NCBI GenBank assembly: GCA_002368575.1
Contig: DFEA01000011.1
Coordinates: 18,593-45,337, forward strand
Origin: Lachnospiraceae bacterium UBA3814
Lineage (GTDB): Bacteria; Bacillota; Clostridia; Lachnospirales; Lachnospiraceae
Reading direction: 5' to 3'
Length of the DNA stretch: 26,745 nucleotides
Shown: positions 1 through 8,721 of the stretch, one piece after another
Layout of the letters: every line of letters starts with the position of its first letter
Position numbering within the stretch: the stretch's first letter is position 1
Translations under genes and position numbers: made by a program
The notes under the pieces: generated by a model
What the model saw: the letters and a program-made list of their open reading frames with translations, nothing else
The model's database searches: none
What the model was told of the DNA's origin: nothing

Positions 1-1040
1 ACGCAGCCGGGGCCGATGGATTCGCTGAGGCCGTAATTGGTGTCGTATTCATGCTCAGGGAAGTACCTCTTCCATCTCTTTATAAGAGAAGGCGGCACGG
101 GCTGGGCGCCGATATGCATCAGCCTCCATCTCGAAAGATCATAGTCCTCAAGCTTTATATCCCCCCTGTCAAGGGCATCCAGGATATCCTGGGCCCAGGG
201 CACCAGAAGCCACACTATGGTGCAGTGCTCTCTGGATACGGCATCAAAGATATATTCAGGCTTGGTACCCTTAAGGAGCACGGCCCTTGAGCCCGCCACA
301 AGACTACCCATCCAGTGCATCTTGGCCCCGGTATGGTAAAGCGGCGGTATGCACAGGAAGCAGTCCTCTCTTCCGGTGCTGTGATGATGCTGCTCCACCG
401 TAGCCGCGGTCATGAGGCTTAAATGCGTGTGCAGTATCGCCTTCGGAAAGCCCGTGGTCCCTGAGGAAAAGTAGATCGCCGCATCGTCAGAATCCTCTAT
501 CCTTATAAGAGGAGCCTCGCTGTGGCAGTCTCCCACCAGCTCTCTGTAGCTCTCCGCAAAGCTGGGGCAGGTCTCTCCCACGAATATCAGCAGCCTGTTC
601 CTTGAAAGCTTTTCCTCTATGGCCTCGATACGGCCTATGAACTCAGGCCCGAAGAGCAGGACGTCGACCTCCGCAAGCTCTGCACAGTACAGTATCTCCT
701 CCGAGGAATACCTGAAATTAAACGGGACCGCGAGAGCTCCCGTCTTTAATATCCCCATATATATGGGCAGCCATTCAAGACAGTTCATCATCAGTATGGC
801 TACCTTATCACCCTTTTTGATACCTCTTGAAAGGAGCATGTTCGCGACCCTGTTGGCCTTTTCGTCAAAGACCTTCCAGGTTATCTCACGCCTGTAGGGC
901 CCGTCGCTGGTAGGCTCTATCAGCGAATATTCCTTCCAGGTCACTCTCCTGGTCTCCTTCTGCTCCGGGTTCAGCTCGATGAGCGCCACCTCGTCTCCGT
1001 AAAGCTTCCTGTTCCTTTCAAGATAATCCGTAATGGGCAT
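1..1040 (-). CDS. AMP-dependent acyl-CoA synthetase (C-terminal part outside window)
   Basis: This is the N-terminal 346 residues of an AMP-forming acyl-CoA synthetase/ligase, which activates a carboxylic acid with ATP and joins it to CoA. The start ATG at 1040 has GAGGAGG about 7 nt upstream, overlapping the end of trkH. The protein opens MPITDYLERNRKLYGDEVAL. The adenylate-forming P-loop signature reads YFSSGTTGFPKA (coding DNA near 440-480) and is followed by the usual H-T-H. The segment KVAILMMNCLEWLPIYMGILK is typical of the large N-terminal domain. The reading frame is open to the window edge, so the C-terminal lid domain is not visible and the substrate cannot be assigned. It is the last visible gene of the pyrC-to-trkH string, 13 nt after trkH. 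The family call is secure; the acid it activates is unknown. Confidence 0.9.
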   Translation of the reverse strand, partial: MPITDYLERNRKLYGDEVALIELNPEQKETRRVTWKEYSLIEPTSDGPYRREITWKVFDEKANRVANMLLSRGIKKGDKVAILMMNCLEWLPIYMGILKTGALAVPFNFRYSSEEILYCAELAEVDVLLFGPEFIGRIEAIEEKLSRNRLLIFVGETCPSFAESYRELVGDCHSEAPLIRIEDSDDAAIYFSSGTTGFPKAILHTHLSLMTAATVEQHHHSTGREDCFLCIPPLYHTGAKMHWMGSLVAGSRAVLLKGTKPEYIFDAVSREHCTIVWLLVPWAQDILDALDRGDIKLEDYDLSRWRLMHIGAQPVPPSLIKRWKRYFPEHEYDTNYGLSESIGPGC

Positions 1041-1053
1041 TACTGCTTCCTCC

Positions 1054-2517
1054 TCATTTCTTCTTCTGGCTCTTTGCGAAGAAATCCTTCCACAGAGCCG
1101 GATGGAAGATTATAAGCAGCGGGAACAGCTCCAGCCTTCCCGCCAGCATATCAAACATCATAACATATTTTGACAGTATTGAAAAATGTCCGTAATTCTG
1201 GGTGGGTCCTACCATGGCAAGCCCGGGACCGACATTATTAAGGGTAGCCGCCACCGCCGTAAAGCAGGTGACTATATCCTCCTTATCCAGTGAAAGTAAC
1301 AGCATGGATATGATGAAGGTCATGGTAAAGGTCAGGAAATAAACATTGGTGGACCTTACCACCTCATGCTCTATGGGCTTATCGTCCATCTGGATCTTCT
1401 TGACGCTCTTTGGATGGATAAAGCTGGCAAGCTCCTTCCTTACCGTCTTCATCCCGATGACAAACCTAGAGACCTTGATGCCTCCCGCCGTGCTTCCGGC
1501 ACAGCCCCCGCAGAACATAAGGCACACAAGGATCATCTTGCTGTAGGTATCCCATTTGTCAAAATCGGTTGTGGCATAGCCCGTAGTGGTGACAATGGAG
1601 GACACCTGGAAGAAGACCGTTCTGACATCATCGGAAAAGGCCGCGAACCTGTCCCAGAGAGAGATCGATATCGTCACTACCGCAAAAAGCACCACCGAAA
1701 AATACGTCCTTACCTCCTCCATGGTAAAGGCCCGCTTAAATTCCCTGAAGAGCAGAAGATAATAAAGGTTGAAATTAACACCGAACAGCAGCATGAAGAT
1801 CCCTATTATCCATTGCTGCAGAGACGTATAGGAAGCTATGCTGTCATTTTTAATGCCGAAGCCTCCCGTCCCCGCGGTACCGAAGGAAAGGGTAAAGGCA
1901 TCAAAAACAGGCATCCTGCATATAATAAGGCACAGAATCTCAAGAACGGTCATTACGAAATAAATGACATACAGAAGCTGTGCCGTGGACTTAAGCCTTG
2001 GCATGAGCTTTCCTACCGCCGGACCGGGGCTCTCCGCCCGCATAAGATTGAAGTTTGAGCCTCCGTTTAAGGGTATCACCGCAAGCAGGAATACCAGGAC
2101 TCCCATGCCCCCTATCCAGTGGGTAAAGCTTCTCCAGAAGAGCGAGCAATGGGATAAGGCCTCAACATCCGTAAGCACGGAGGCGCCTGTGGTAGTAAAG
2201 CCCGAGATCGTCTCAAAAAGCGCATCGGTAAATCCCGGTATCTCCCCGGACATATAGAACGGAAGCGCACCGAAGATACTGAGCACAAACCAGGAGAAGG
2301 CCGTGATAAGGCAGCCCTCCTTCAGATACATGATGGCGTTTTCCGGCTTTTTGTGTGAAATGAACCACCCCAGAGCCAGGCAGATCAGTACCGTGATCAG
2401 AAAGTATAACCCGCCCCTTTCTCTGTAGATCAGAGCAACGAGACATGGAAGAAGCATTAAAAAGCCCTCTATCATGATGACCTTGCCCAGAATATAGCCT
2501 ATGATCGAACTGTTCAC
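1054..2517 (-). CDS. trkH: TrkH-type potassium uptake channel subunit
   Basis: This 487-residue polytopic membrane protein is the ion-conducting subunit of a Trk/Ktr-type K+ uptake system. All four pore loops of the family can be read: SGFTTTGAS, GTAGTGGFG, VTTTGYATTDF and LNNVGPGLA, separated by hydrophobic segments. The start codon is GTG at 2517 with AGAGGG about 5 nt upstream; no ATG occurs before residue 15. It lies 72 nt downstream of trkA, its cytosolic regulatory partner, and 13 nt upstream of the acyl-CoA synthetase, so it is probably co-transcribed with both. The length is normal for TrkH. Assignment as TrkH rather than KtrB rests on length and on the paired two-domain TrkA. Confidence 0.95.
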   Translation of the reverse strand: MNSSIIGYILGKVIMIEGFLMLLPCLVALIYRERGGLYFLITVLICLALGWFISHKKPENAIMYLKEGCLITAFSWFVLSIFGALPFYMSGEIPGFTDALFETISGFTTTGASVLTDVEALSHCSLFWRSFTHWIGGMGVLVFLLAVIPLNGGSNFNLMRAESPGPAVGKLMPRLKSTAQLLYVIYFVMTVLEILCLIICRMPVFDAFTLSFGTAGTGGFGIKNDSIASYTSLQQWIIGIFMLLFGVNFNLYYLLLFREFKRAFTMEEVRTYFSVVLFAVVTISISLWDRFAAFSDDVRTVFFQVSSIVTTTGYATTDFDKWDTYSKMILVCLMFCGGCAGSTAGGIKVSRFVIGMKTVRKELASFIHPKSVKKIQMDDKPIEHEVVRSTNVYFLTFTMTFIISMLLLSLDKEDIVTCFTAVAATLNNVGPGLAMVGPTQNYGHFSILSKYVMMFDMLAGRLELFPLLIIFHPALWKDFFAKSQKKK

Positions 2518-2589
2518 TTTATCCCTCTTTGGCGCTGATCTGCCCTTTCCGGCGCGATTTCAGCGCTTACCCCGTTATTTTTTTTGATA

Positions 2590-3993
2590 TTATTCCAGGA
2601 TATCCAGTATATTTGTAAAGCCGAGCCGCTTTGTTACCACCATGACGGAATCTCCCACATGTATGGAATCCTGACCGCTGGGGATGATTATCTGTCCCCT
2701 GCGGTTTATGAAGGAGATAAGCACGTCATTCTTGATGTTGAGCTCCTTAAGGGTAGTATCGGTCACCGCCGACTTCCTGTCTATTTTAAACTCCAGAGCC
2801 TCCACCCTGTTATCGTACAGATGGTACAGAGTCTCCACGGGATTGTTTCCGGAATTGTTCCTGGCCCTTACATAGGCGATTATAGCCTCGGAAACTATAT
2901 ACCTTGGGTAGATCGTGCTCCCCAGGTCAAGCTTTCCGACTACGCCCCTGAAGTTAAGACGGTTTATCTTTGTGACCACCTTGGCATTTGAGACCTGCTT
3001 CGCGTAAAGGGTGAGCAGTATGTTCTCCTCATCGATCCCGGTAAGCGGCACAAAGGATTCGATACTCTCAATGCCCTCCTCCTTCAGCACCTCCTCCTCG
3101 GTTCCGTCCCCGTTTATTATGGTGGCCCTGGGAAGCAGGATACTGAGCTGTTCGCAGCGCTCGGTATTCTTTTCTATTATCTCCACCTGCACCCCGGTGT
3201 TGATAAGGAAGCTTGCCAGATAATAGGCCGTCCTTCCTCCGCCGATGATGATGCAGTTCCTTACCTTATCCGTATTGAAGCTAAGCTTCTCAAAGAGCTG
3301 CCGCGATTCCTTTCTGGTCACGACGATGGAAATGATATCATCCTTCTGAAGCTCATGGGAGCCGTTTGGTATAAACACCTCCCCGTCCCGCTGCAGAGCG
3401 CAGATAAGCATCCTTGCGCCTATCCTCGAAAAGATATCGCTTATCCTTATCCCGTCAAGGACATGGCCCTCCTCTATCTTGTATTTGACCACCTCGACCT
3501 GGCCTCTGGCAAAGGAGTTCACCTCAAGAGCATCAGGCATACAGAGGATATCGGCTATCTCTCTTGCGGTCTCGTATTCGGGGTTTATGATCATCGCAAG
3601 CCCAAGCTGCTCCTTTATAAAGGTGATCTCCTTAAGGTAGTCCGGAGTCCTGACCCTTGCAATGGCGGTACACTTTCCCACACGCTTTGCCACCGTGCAG
3701 CAAAGAAGATTCAGCTCGTCAGAGTCGGTTACCGCTATGATCAGATCCGCGTCCTCGATCCCCGCCTCCTCCTGAATGGAAAAGCTTGCACCGTTTCCCT
3801 CAACTGCCATGACGTCACACTGATTGCTCATGGCGGTAAGCCGCTGCTTGTTTTTGTCTATTATGGTTATCTCGTGGCCTTCATCGGAAAGGTTCTCAAC
3901 CAGTGTAGTCCCGACCTTTCCCATACCCACTATTATTATCTTAAGCCCCTGCCTCGGCTCGGGCTTTTTCTCGCTTCGTTTAACTCCAAACAT
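2590..3993 (-). CDS. trkA: TrkA, NAD-binding regulatory subunit of K+ uptake
   Basis: This cytosolic peripheral subunit gates TrkH by binding nucleotides. The 467-residue protein has the duplicated RCK layout of TrkA. The first Rossmann domain has GMGKVG (residues 23-28) and an acidic end of the second strand (IIDKNKQR), followed by a TrkA_C domain. A second Rossmann copy starts near CIIIGGGRTAYYL, and a second TrkA_C domain lies at the end. The preferred start is ATG at 3993, with GAGG 6 nt upstream; an in-frame TTG at 4005 is possible but would lose that spacing. The stop is 36 nt downstream of the DUF1934 stop region and 72 nt before trkH. The intergenic gap to trkH contains a 7-bp inverted repeat (2532-2538 with 2560-2566) without a T-run. 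Confidence 0.95.
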   Translation of the reverse strand: MFGVKRSEKKPEPRQGLKIIIVGMGKVGTTLVENLSDEGHEITIIDKNKQRLTAMSNQCDVMAVEGNGASFSIQEEAGIEDADLIIAVTDSDELNLLCCTVAKRVGKCTAIARVRTPDYLKEITFIKEQLGLAMIINPEYETAREIADILCMPDALEVNSFARGQVEVVKYKIEEGHVLDGIRISDIFSRIGARMLICALQRDGEVFIPNGSHELQKDDIISIVVTRKESRQLFEKLSFNTDKVRNCIIIGGGRTAYYLASFLINTGVQVEIIEKNTERCEQLSILLPRATIINGDGTEEEVLKEEGIESIESFVPLTGIDEENILLTLYAKQVSNAKVVTKINRLNFRGVVGKLDLGSTIYPRYIVSEAIIAYVRARNNSGNNPVETLYHLYDNRVEALEFKIDRKSAVTDTTLKELNIKNDVLISFINRRGQIIIPSGQDSIHVGDSVMVVTKRLGFTNILDILE

Positions 3994-4029
3994 CAGATTC
4001 CTCAAATATTCCCGTAATAAACGGGTTGA

Positions 4030-4491
4030 TTACGATATAGAATACAGGTAGGCTGTCCTGCTTTTCAACGTTATCTCAAGCTCCCTGATCCCCGAGGACA
4101 CCCCGCCCATGATCAGCTCATACCTGGCCTTTATCCCGGGAAGGCCCTCTGAAGACCCAAGGCTATAATACAACGTTTTGATATCCATTTCAATCGCCCC
4201 GTACTCCGTCCCGTAGCTTAGGCTGTGAACCTCACCTGCCCTGAAGATCATCGGTCCGCAGCCGGTCCTTTTATAATAAAGGGTCCTTTCGTCCGCCCTT
4301 ATCAGGTTCCTTTCGGGCGTGCCCGCCTTTACATCCTCATATTGAATGAGATGGATGCCGTCCGCTGCGTGATATGTCCCTAAAAGCTCGCTTACGACCC
4401 TCTCTCCGTCGCCTGCTGCCCCCTCGCCCTCGATAAATGCGCCCTCTATCCGTATAAAAACCGGCAGTCCCTCTGCCTCCGACCGTCTCAT
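4030..4491 (-). CDS. DUF1934 (YwiB-like) beta-barrel protein
   Basis: This 153-residue protein matches the DUF1934/YwiB family, small calycin-like beta-barrel proteins of Firmicutes whose function is not established. Typical features are the early V-F-I-R-I-E-G strand, the Y-H-A-A-D-G-I-H-L-I-Q-Y-E-D segment (usually where the chain reports tolerance of a ligand or metal is unknown) and the C-terminal M-D-I-K-T-L-Y-Y...L-P-G-I-K-A-R-Y-E-L-I-M-G-G strands. The start ATG at 4491 lies one base after the murI stop (TGATATG), with GAGG 9 nt upstream inside the last murI codons. An upstream TTG at 4506 would overlap murI and lacks that spacing. Translational coupling to murI is likely. The family call is fairly firm; no role can be given. 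Confidence 0.85.
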   Translation of the reverse strand: MRRSEAEGLPVFIRIEGAFIEGEGAAGDGERVVSELLGTYHAADGIHLIQYEDVKAGTPERNLIRADERTLYYKRTGCGPMIFRAGEVHSLSYGTEYGAIEMDIKTLYYSLGSSEGLPGIKARYELIMGGVSSGIRELEITLKSRTAYLYSIS

Positions 4492-4492
4492 A

Positions 4493-5347
4493 TCAGTATT
4501 CCTCAATATTCACGGCACTGGCGCTCAAATCCTCTATATGGAGGAGCATAGCCGCAAAGCGGGCAAACCTGTCCACCGAATCACTGACATAAAACCTGTG
4601 GCCTGGCCCCCCTTCCGGCACCTTCGCATCATTCAGTATCCCGTTTGCGGAAAGCAGCTCCTTAAGCTCCCTTGCCGTTTCATAAGCCGGGTTTACCAGA
4701 GTGACCTTCTCACCCACGATCCCTGCAATGGTGTCCTTTAAAAGCGGATAATGCGTGCAGCCCAAAATGAGGGTATCGATATCCTGTCTGATAAGTCCGG
4801 AAAGATAGCGTCTGGCTATCTCTTCGGTGACCGGATCGTCTGTCATACCCTCTTCAACCAACGGACAGAAAAGCGGGCAGGCTTTTCCTATAACCTCAAT
4901 ATCCGGATCGATCCTTTTTATAAGCCGGTTGTAAAGCCCTGAATTAACCGTGCTTTCCGTGGCGATAACGCCTACCCGTTTGTTTTTCGTGGTCCTGCCG
5001 GCAACGAGCGCCCCGGGCTTTACAACTCCGATGATCGGAATGCTCAGGTTCTTCTCCACGGTCTCAAGAGAAAGAGCGCTCATGGTGTTGCAGGCTATAA
5101 CAAGGGCCTTGACCCTCTGAGTAAGCAAAAACCTGATGATCTGCTCCGTATATTTTGTTACGGTCTCCGCAGATTTGGAGCCGTAGGGCACCCTGGCCGT
5201 GTCTCCGAAATATATTATCCTTTCTGCGGGGAGCTGCTGCATTATCTCCCTGGCAACGGTCAGTCCTCCTACGCCCGAGTCAAAAACTCCTATCGCGGGG
5301 CACTCCTCTTTAGCCTGCTCTGAGCCGGCTGATCTCTCATTATCCAT
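4493..5347 (-). CDS. murI: Glutamate racemase
   Basis: MurI interconverts L- and D-glutamate and so supplies D-glutamate for peptidoglycan precursors in the cytoplasm. The two catalytic cysteines are both present: VIACNTMSA (Cys86) and LGCTHYPLL (Cys197, with His199). The N-terminal GVFDSGVGGLT and the YFGDTARVPYGSKS segments are family hallmarks. At 284 residues it is slightly longer than usual because of an N-terminal extension of about 17 residues. The start ATG at 5347 overlaps the end of the GntR gene by 8 nt, with AAGGAA about 9 nt upstream. It sits in the pyr-ispE-gntR-murI string and is followed at once by the DUF1934 gene. Confidence 0.96.
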   Translation of the reverse strand: MDNERSAGSEQAKEECPAIGVFDSGVGGLTVAREIMQQLPAERIIYFGDTARVPYGSKSAETVTKYTEQIIRFLLTQRVKALVIACNTMSALSLETVEKNLSIPIIGVVKPGALVAGRTTKNKRVGVIATESTVNSGLYNRLIKRIDPDIEVIGKACPLFCPLVEEGMTDDPVTEEIARRYLSGLIRQDIDTLILGCTHYPLLKDTIAGIVGEKVTLVNPAYETARELKELLSANGILNDAKVPEGGPGHRFYVSDSVDRFARFAAMLLHIEDLSASAVNIEEY

Positions 5348-6041
5348 CGGAACCGTTTCCTTGATCTTTATTGCTTCTTAGCTGTTCTGTTATCCCTTTT
5401 TCCTGATTGTCGATATGGGTGCTGACCCTTTCCTGGGCCTTCTTTGAATCGCCCTCAAAGATCGACTGCATTATCGCCCTGTGCTCCTCTATGAGCCTCT
5501 TATGGTTTGATTCGTCCTTTATATACTCAAACCTGTAGCGATAGATCCTGTCCGCAAGGTTATTTACCATCTGGCTCAGTCTTTTGTTCTTCGAGGAATC
5601 AAGTATCCTGTCATGAAACCTGACGTCCGCCTTCGCAATGGTCTTTGCGTCCCTTGTGAGCACAGCATCCTCAAAATCCTTTTCCGCCTTGCGGATCCCG
5701 TCCTTTTCCTCCTCCGTGATCCTTTCACACGAAAGCCTTGCCGCAAGTGAATCCAGAGCCTTTCTTACCTCAAGAACATCCCTGATATCCTCCTCGGATA
5801 TCCTTGCCACCTCGGCGCCCTTTCTCGGCACCATGGTCACAAGTCCCTCAAGCTCAAGCATTCTGATCGCTTCCCGAATCGGAGTCCGTGATACGTCCAG
5901 CTTCCTGGCCAGATGTATCTCCATAAGCCTCTCTCCGGGCTTCAGCTCACCGGTGAGAATGCCCTCTCTGAGCGTGTTGGAAACAATATCCCTCAGTGGC
6001 AGAAATTCATCCATCTGCAGCTTAAGATCATGATCCTCCAT
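5340..6041 (-). CDS. GntR-family transcriptional regulator, FadR/FCD type
   Basis: This 233-residue regulator has an N-terminal winged helix-turn-helix: the run LREGILTGELKPGERLMEIHLARKLDVSRTPIREA spans about residues 22-56 in segments, with the diagnostic S-R-T-P-I-R-E-A recognition helix. A C-terminal all-helical FCD ligand-binding domain follows. The likely metal-coordinating residues of FCD domains are visible as D-x-x-F-H, E-E-H-R-A-I and T-H-I-D. The start ATG at 6041 has AAAGGAGG 6 nt upstream. It overlaps the ispE 3' end by 14 nt; an upstream start at 6098 is possible but has no such site. The effector cannot be inferred, because FadR-type members sense diverse acids and sugars. Its place inside the operon suggests it may control the operon or the linked acyl-CoA synthetase; this is inference. 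Confidence 0.9.
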   Translation of the reverse strand: MEDHDLKLQMDEFLPLRDIVSNTLREGILTGELKPGERLMEIHLARKLDVSRTPIREAIRMLELEGLVTMVPRKGAEVARISEEDIRDVLEVRKALDSLAARLSCERITEEEKDGIRKAEKDFEDAVLTRDAKTIAKADVRFHDRILDSSKNKRLSQMVNNLADRIYRYRFEYIKDESNHKRLIEEHRAIMQSIFEGDSKKAQERVSTHIDNQEKGITEQLRSNKDQGNGSDG

Positions 6042-6954
6042 GTCCGCCTCCTTTCCACGACCGCGCATTGACAGTCTGCCCGCCGGCAGCTGAGCCAAGC
6101 ATCGGTTCCGTTAAAATAACCCTCCCTCCCCGCTCATCCTCACATAACCCGGTATAGCAGCTCATCGCCCTTCTTTCATTGTCAAAAATACCGAATACCG
6201 TAGGCCCGCTGCCGCTCATCATCGCGTTAACGGCCCCATCAGAGATCATCCTGTCCCTTATCCTGCCTATGACCGGATGCTCCTCTGCCGTTACCTCCTC
6301 TAAAACATTGCCCATTAAGGAGGCGGCGGTGCGAAGCTCCCCGTCCTCTATGGCCCTTACTATGCCATCGATATCGGGATGGTTCCGGATCTCTTTTTCA
6401 TCAAGCTTTTTGTATACATATCCCGTCAGTATCTCAAAATCAGGTTTAAACAATATTATACCGCATTTCGGAAGTTTTTTTAACCCTGTAAGTTTTTCCC
6501 CCATTCCCTGTGCAAGAGCGGTCCCCTTAAGGATGCAGAAGGGAACATCGGCACCTGTCTTAAAGCCCTGAGCCATAAGCTCATCTGTGCTTAAGGACAG
6601 CTTAAAGAGCCGGTTCATCCCTTCGATCACCGCCGCCGCGTCGGCGCTTCCCCCGGCAAGCCCAGCCGCCACCGGTATATTCTTTTTCACGGTGATCGCA
6701 ACACCCTCCGAAATACCGTATTCCTCCCTCATAAGAGCCGCCGCCTTATAGCAGAGGTTATTTTCGTCCTTCGGTATTTCGGCGGAATCGGTGATTATAC
6801 TGATCCCCGTGCCTGTTTTTTCAAGAACGATCTCATCCGCAAGCTCGAGCGACTGCATGACCATCCTGACCTCATGATAGCCGTTCTCAAGGACCCCAAG
6901 CACATCAAGCCCTAAATTTATTTTGGCATTGGCCTTTAAGCTTATCTTACACAT
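6028..6954 (-). CDS. ispE: 4-diphosphocytidyl-2-C-methyl-D-erythritol kinase
   Basis: IspE is a GHMP-family kinase of the MEP (non-mevalonate) isoprenoid pathway and phosphorylates CDP-methylerythritol. Seen in the 308-residue protein: the N-terminal A-K-I-N-L-G-L-D-V-L motif with Lys11, the ATP-binding glycine-rich motif PVAAGLAGGSADAAA (about residues 94-108) and the third GHMP motif MMSGSGPTVFG. The ATG at 6954 overlaps the pyrD 3' end by 13 nt; only a weak CGGG precedes it, so coupling to pyrD translation is likely. The 3' end carries the ribosome binding site of the GntR gene. Length is slightly above the family norm because of a basic, glycine-rich tail ending KGGGHGGS. Confidence 0.95.
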   Translation of the reverse strand: MCKISLKANAKINLGLDVLGVLENGYHEVRMVMQSLELADEIVLEKTGTGISIITDSAEIPKDENNLCYKAAALMREEYGISEGVAITVKKNIPVAAGLAGGSADAAAVIEGMNRLFKLSLSTDELMAQGFKTGADVPFCILKGTALAQGMGEKLTGLKKLPKCGIILFKPDFEILTGYVYKKLDEKEIRNHPDIDGIVRAIEDGELRTAASLMGNVLEEVTAEEHPVIGRIRDRMISDGAVNAMMSGSGPTVFGIFDNERRAMSCYTGLCEDERGGRVILTEPMLGSAAGGQTVNARSWKGGGHGGS

Positions 6955-7871
6955 CCCGTTATCTCGTTTATATCCCTGATATCGTGTCTCTCCATATATT
7001 GTATCATACTTACGACTGTTTTTTCAGTAATAAGATGATCTCTGAAATTCATCATGCCTACGGCGACCGCCCTCGCTCCCGCCATCATGAATTCTATGGC
7101 ATCCTCACCCGAGGCGATGCCTCCCATGCCTATCACAGGTATCCTTACCGCCCCTGCACACTCATATACCATCCTTACCGCCACCGGCTTTATCGCCGGC
7201 CCCGAAAGGCCTCCCGTCTTATTTGAGAGCACGAAGCGTCTTTTCTCAATGTCTATCTTCATCCCGGTGATGGTATTTATAAGAGAGACCGCATCGGCTC
7301 CCGCCTCCTCGCATACCCTGGCCATGAGAGCGATATTCGTCACATTCGGCGAAAGCTTCATGATGATCGGCTGCCTTGCGGCCCTTTTGATCTTTTCGGT
7401 TATCCTTGAAAGCGCCCCCGGATCCTGTCCGAAGGCTATCGCCCCCTCCTTCACGTTAGGACAGGACACATTTATCTCAAGAAGGTCGGCGTCGGTATCC
7501 GCAAGCCTTCTTACCACCTCAACGTATTCCTCCTCGGTCTTTCCGCACACATTCACTATGATCCGGGTGGGTATGTCCGTTTTATCGATGGTCTTATAGA
7601 GAAATTCAAGATCCCTCTCTATAAAGGTATCGATCCCCGGATTCTGAAGACCAATGGCATTAAGCATCCCCGAGCTTGTTTCCGCTACCCTCGGCGTTCC
7701 GTTTCCCTCCCAGGGAAGCAATGAGACCCCCTTGGTCACTACGGCTCCGAGCTTATTGATATCCATAAGCTCCGAATACTCCATCCCGGAGCCAAAGGTC
7801 CCTGACGCCGTCATTACAGGGTTTTTCAGGGTGACTCCCGCTATGTCCACCGACAGCTTACGCTCCTTCAT
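6942..7871 (-). CDS. pyrD: Dihydroorotate dehydrogenase, class 1B catalytic subunit
   Basis: PyrD oxidises dihydroorotate to orotate in pyrimidine synthesis. The 309-residue protein has the FMN-binding TIM-barrel features of class 1B: early V-M-T-A-S-G-T-F-G-S-G, the catalytic Cys in NVSCPNVKEG (Cys137; class 1 enzymes use Cys rather than Ser), and C-terminal V-I-G-M-G-G-I-A-S-G-E-D-A. Immediate linkage to pyrK supports class 1B, in which electrons pass from FMN through the PyrK FAD and 2Fe-2S centre to NAD+. The start ATG at 7871 has GGAGGAGG 7 nt upstream and overlaps the pyrK stop as ATGA. A longer frame reaching 7913 lies inside pyrK and has no good site. Confidence 0.97.
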   Translation of the reverse strand: MKERKLSVDIAGVTLKNPVMTASGTFGSGMEYSELMDINKLGAVVTKGVSLLPWEGNGTPRVAETSSGMLNAIGLQNPGIDTFIERDLEFLYKTIDKTDIPTRIIVNVCGKTEEEYVEVVRRLADTDADLLEINVSCPNVKEGAIAFGQDPGALSRITEKIKRAARQPIIMKLSPNVTNIALMARVCEEAGADAVSLINTITGMKIDIEKRRFVLSNKTGGLSGPAIKPVAVRMVYECAGAVRIPVIGMGGIASGEDAIEFMMAGARAVAVGMMNFRDHLITEKTVVSMIQYMERHDIRDINEITGCVR

Positions 7872-8683
7872 ATGATGACCTCCTCCGCCTTGAAAACAGG
7901 GCCCTCCGCACATATCCTCTTATTCCTTACCCCGGAATGAGGATCGATATCCCGGGAGCCGCAGACACAGGCAAGACAGGCTCCGATACCGCAGGCCATC
8001 CTTTCCTCAAGGGATACCCACGCCTCAATACCGTTGACCCCGCAGTATTCCTTGACAGCCCGAAGCATGGGAGCCGGGCCGCAGGCAAAGGCCGAGCCGG
8101 CCGACAGGCCGTTCTCCCTTATGGCATCCAGGACATTTCCCTTCGTAAAGGACTCGATAATGCCTTCCTTAAGGAGGCCTTCGATATATTCGCTTCCTTC
8201 CCTGCCGCACTCCTGTGGCCTTTCCACCGCGATATGCACCCTTCCGTACTCTGACAGCTCCCTAAGCAGGAAAAGCTCGGGGTCCCTGTAGCCGAGAACT
8301 ATGATATTATCATTTCTGCTCTTTGCCGTAAAGAGCATCGGCGGGATCCCTATCCCTCCTCCTATAAGGAGGACCGGCCCCTTTACCTCTGCCGGAAAGC
8401 CATTTCCCAAAGGACCGGTCACCTCGACCGTATCACCCTCTCTTAAGCCCGATAGCTGCCTCGTTCCCTCGCCGGCTATCCTGTATACTATCCTAAGCCT
8501 CCTGCCCTCCGTTTCGCAGATGCTGATCGGACGGGGAAGGAGCCTTGAGGGATCCTTCGTGTATACAGCTATGAACTGACCCGGCCGAGCCTCTTCGGCG
8601 ATCCTCCCCTCAATCCAGAGGCTGAAGACATCGGAGGCCAGCCTCTCCTGCTTTATTATCCTTGCGGATTCACTGTACTTCAT
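7868..8683 (-). CDS. pyrK: Dihydroorotate dehydrogenase electron-transfer subunit
   Basis: PyrK is the FAD- and 2Fe-2S-containing partner of class 1B PyrD and carries electrons to NAD+. In the 271-residue protein the flavin motif is RPISI (51-55), the nucleotide-binding G-G-G-I-G-I-P-P is at about 108-115, and the iron-sulfur ligands are Cys231, Cys236, Cys239 and Cys258, in the pattern CGIGACLAC followed by RICAEGPVF. The chosen ATG at 8683 has AAAGGA about 8 nt upstream. A longer frame to 8848 would overlap pyrC by about 125 nt and is rejected. Its last codons form an ATGA overlap with pyrD, which points to coupled translation of the two subunits. Confidence 0.96.
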   Translation of the reverse strand: MKYSESARIIKQERLASDVFSLWIEGRIAEEARPGQFIAVYTKDPSRLLPRPISICETEGRRLRIVYRIAGEGTRQLSGLREGDTVEVTGPLGNGFPAEVKGPVLLIGGGIGIPPMLFTAKSRNDNIIVLGYRDPELFLLRELSEYGRVHIAVERPQECGREGSEYIEGLLKEGIIESFTKGNVLDAIRENGLSAGSAFACGPAPMLRAVKEYCGVNGIEAWVSLEERMACGIGACLACVCGSRDIDPHSGVRNKRICAEGPVFKAEEVII

Positions 8684-8721
8684 ATCCTGTCCTTTCTGTA
8701 TGACCGATTCACCGGCCTGGT

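Noticed and set aside
1366..2058. 230-residue plus-strand open frame
   Set aside because: It lies wholly antisense to trkH, has no family features, and its composition follows from trkH codon use. trkH carries all four pore motifs.
3355..4017. 220-residue plus-strand open frame
   Set aside because: Antisense to trkA, with no domain signature; a shadow frame.
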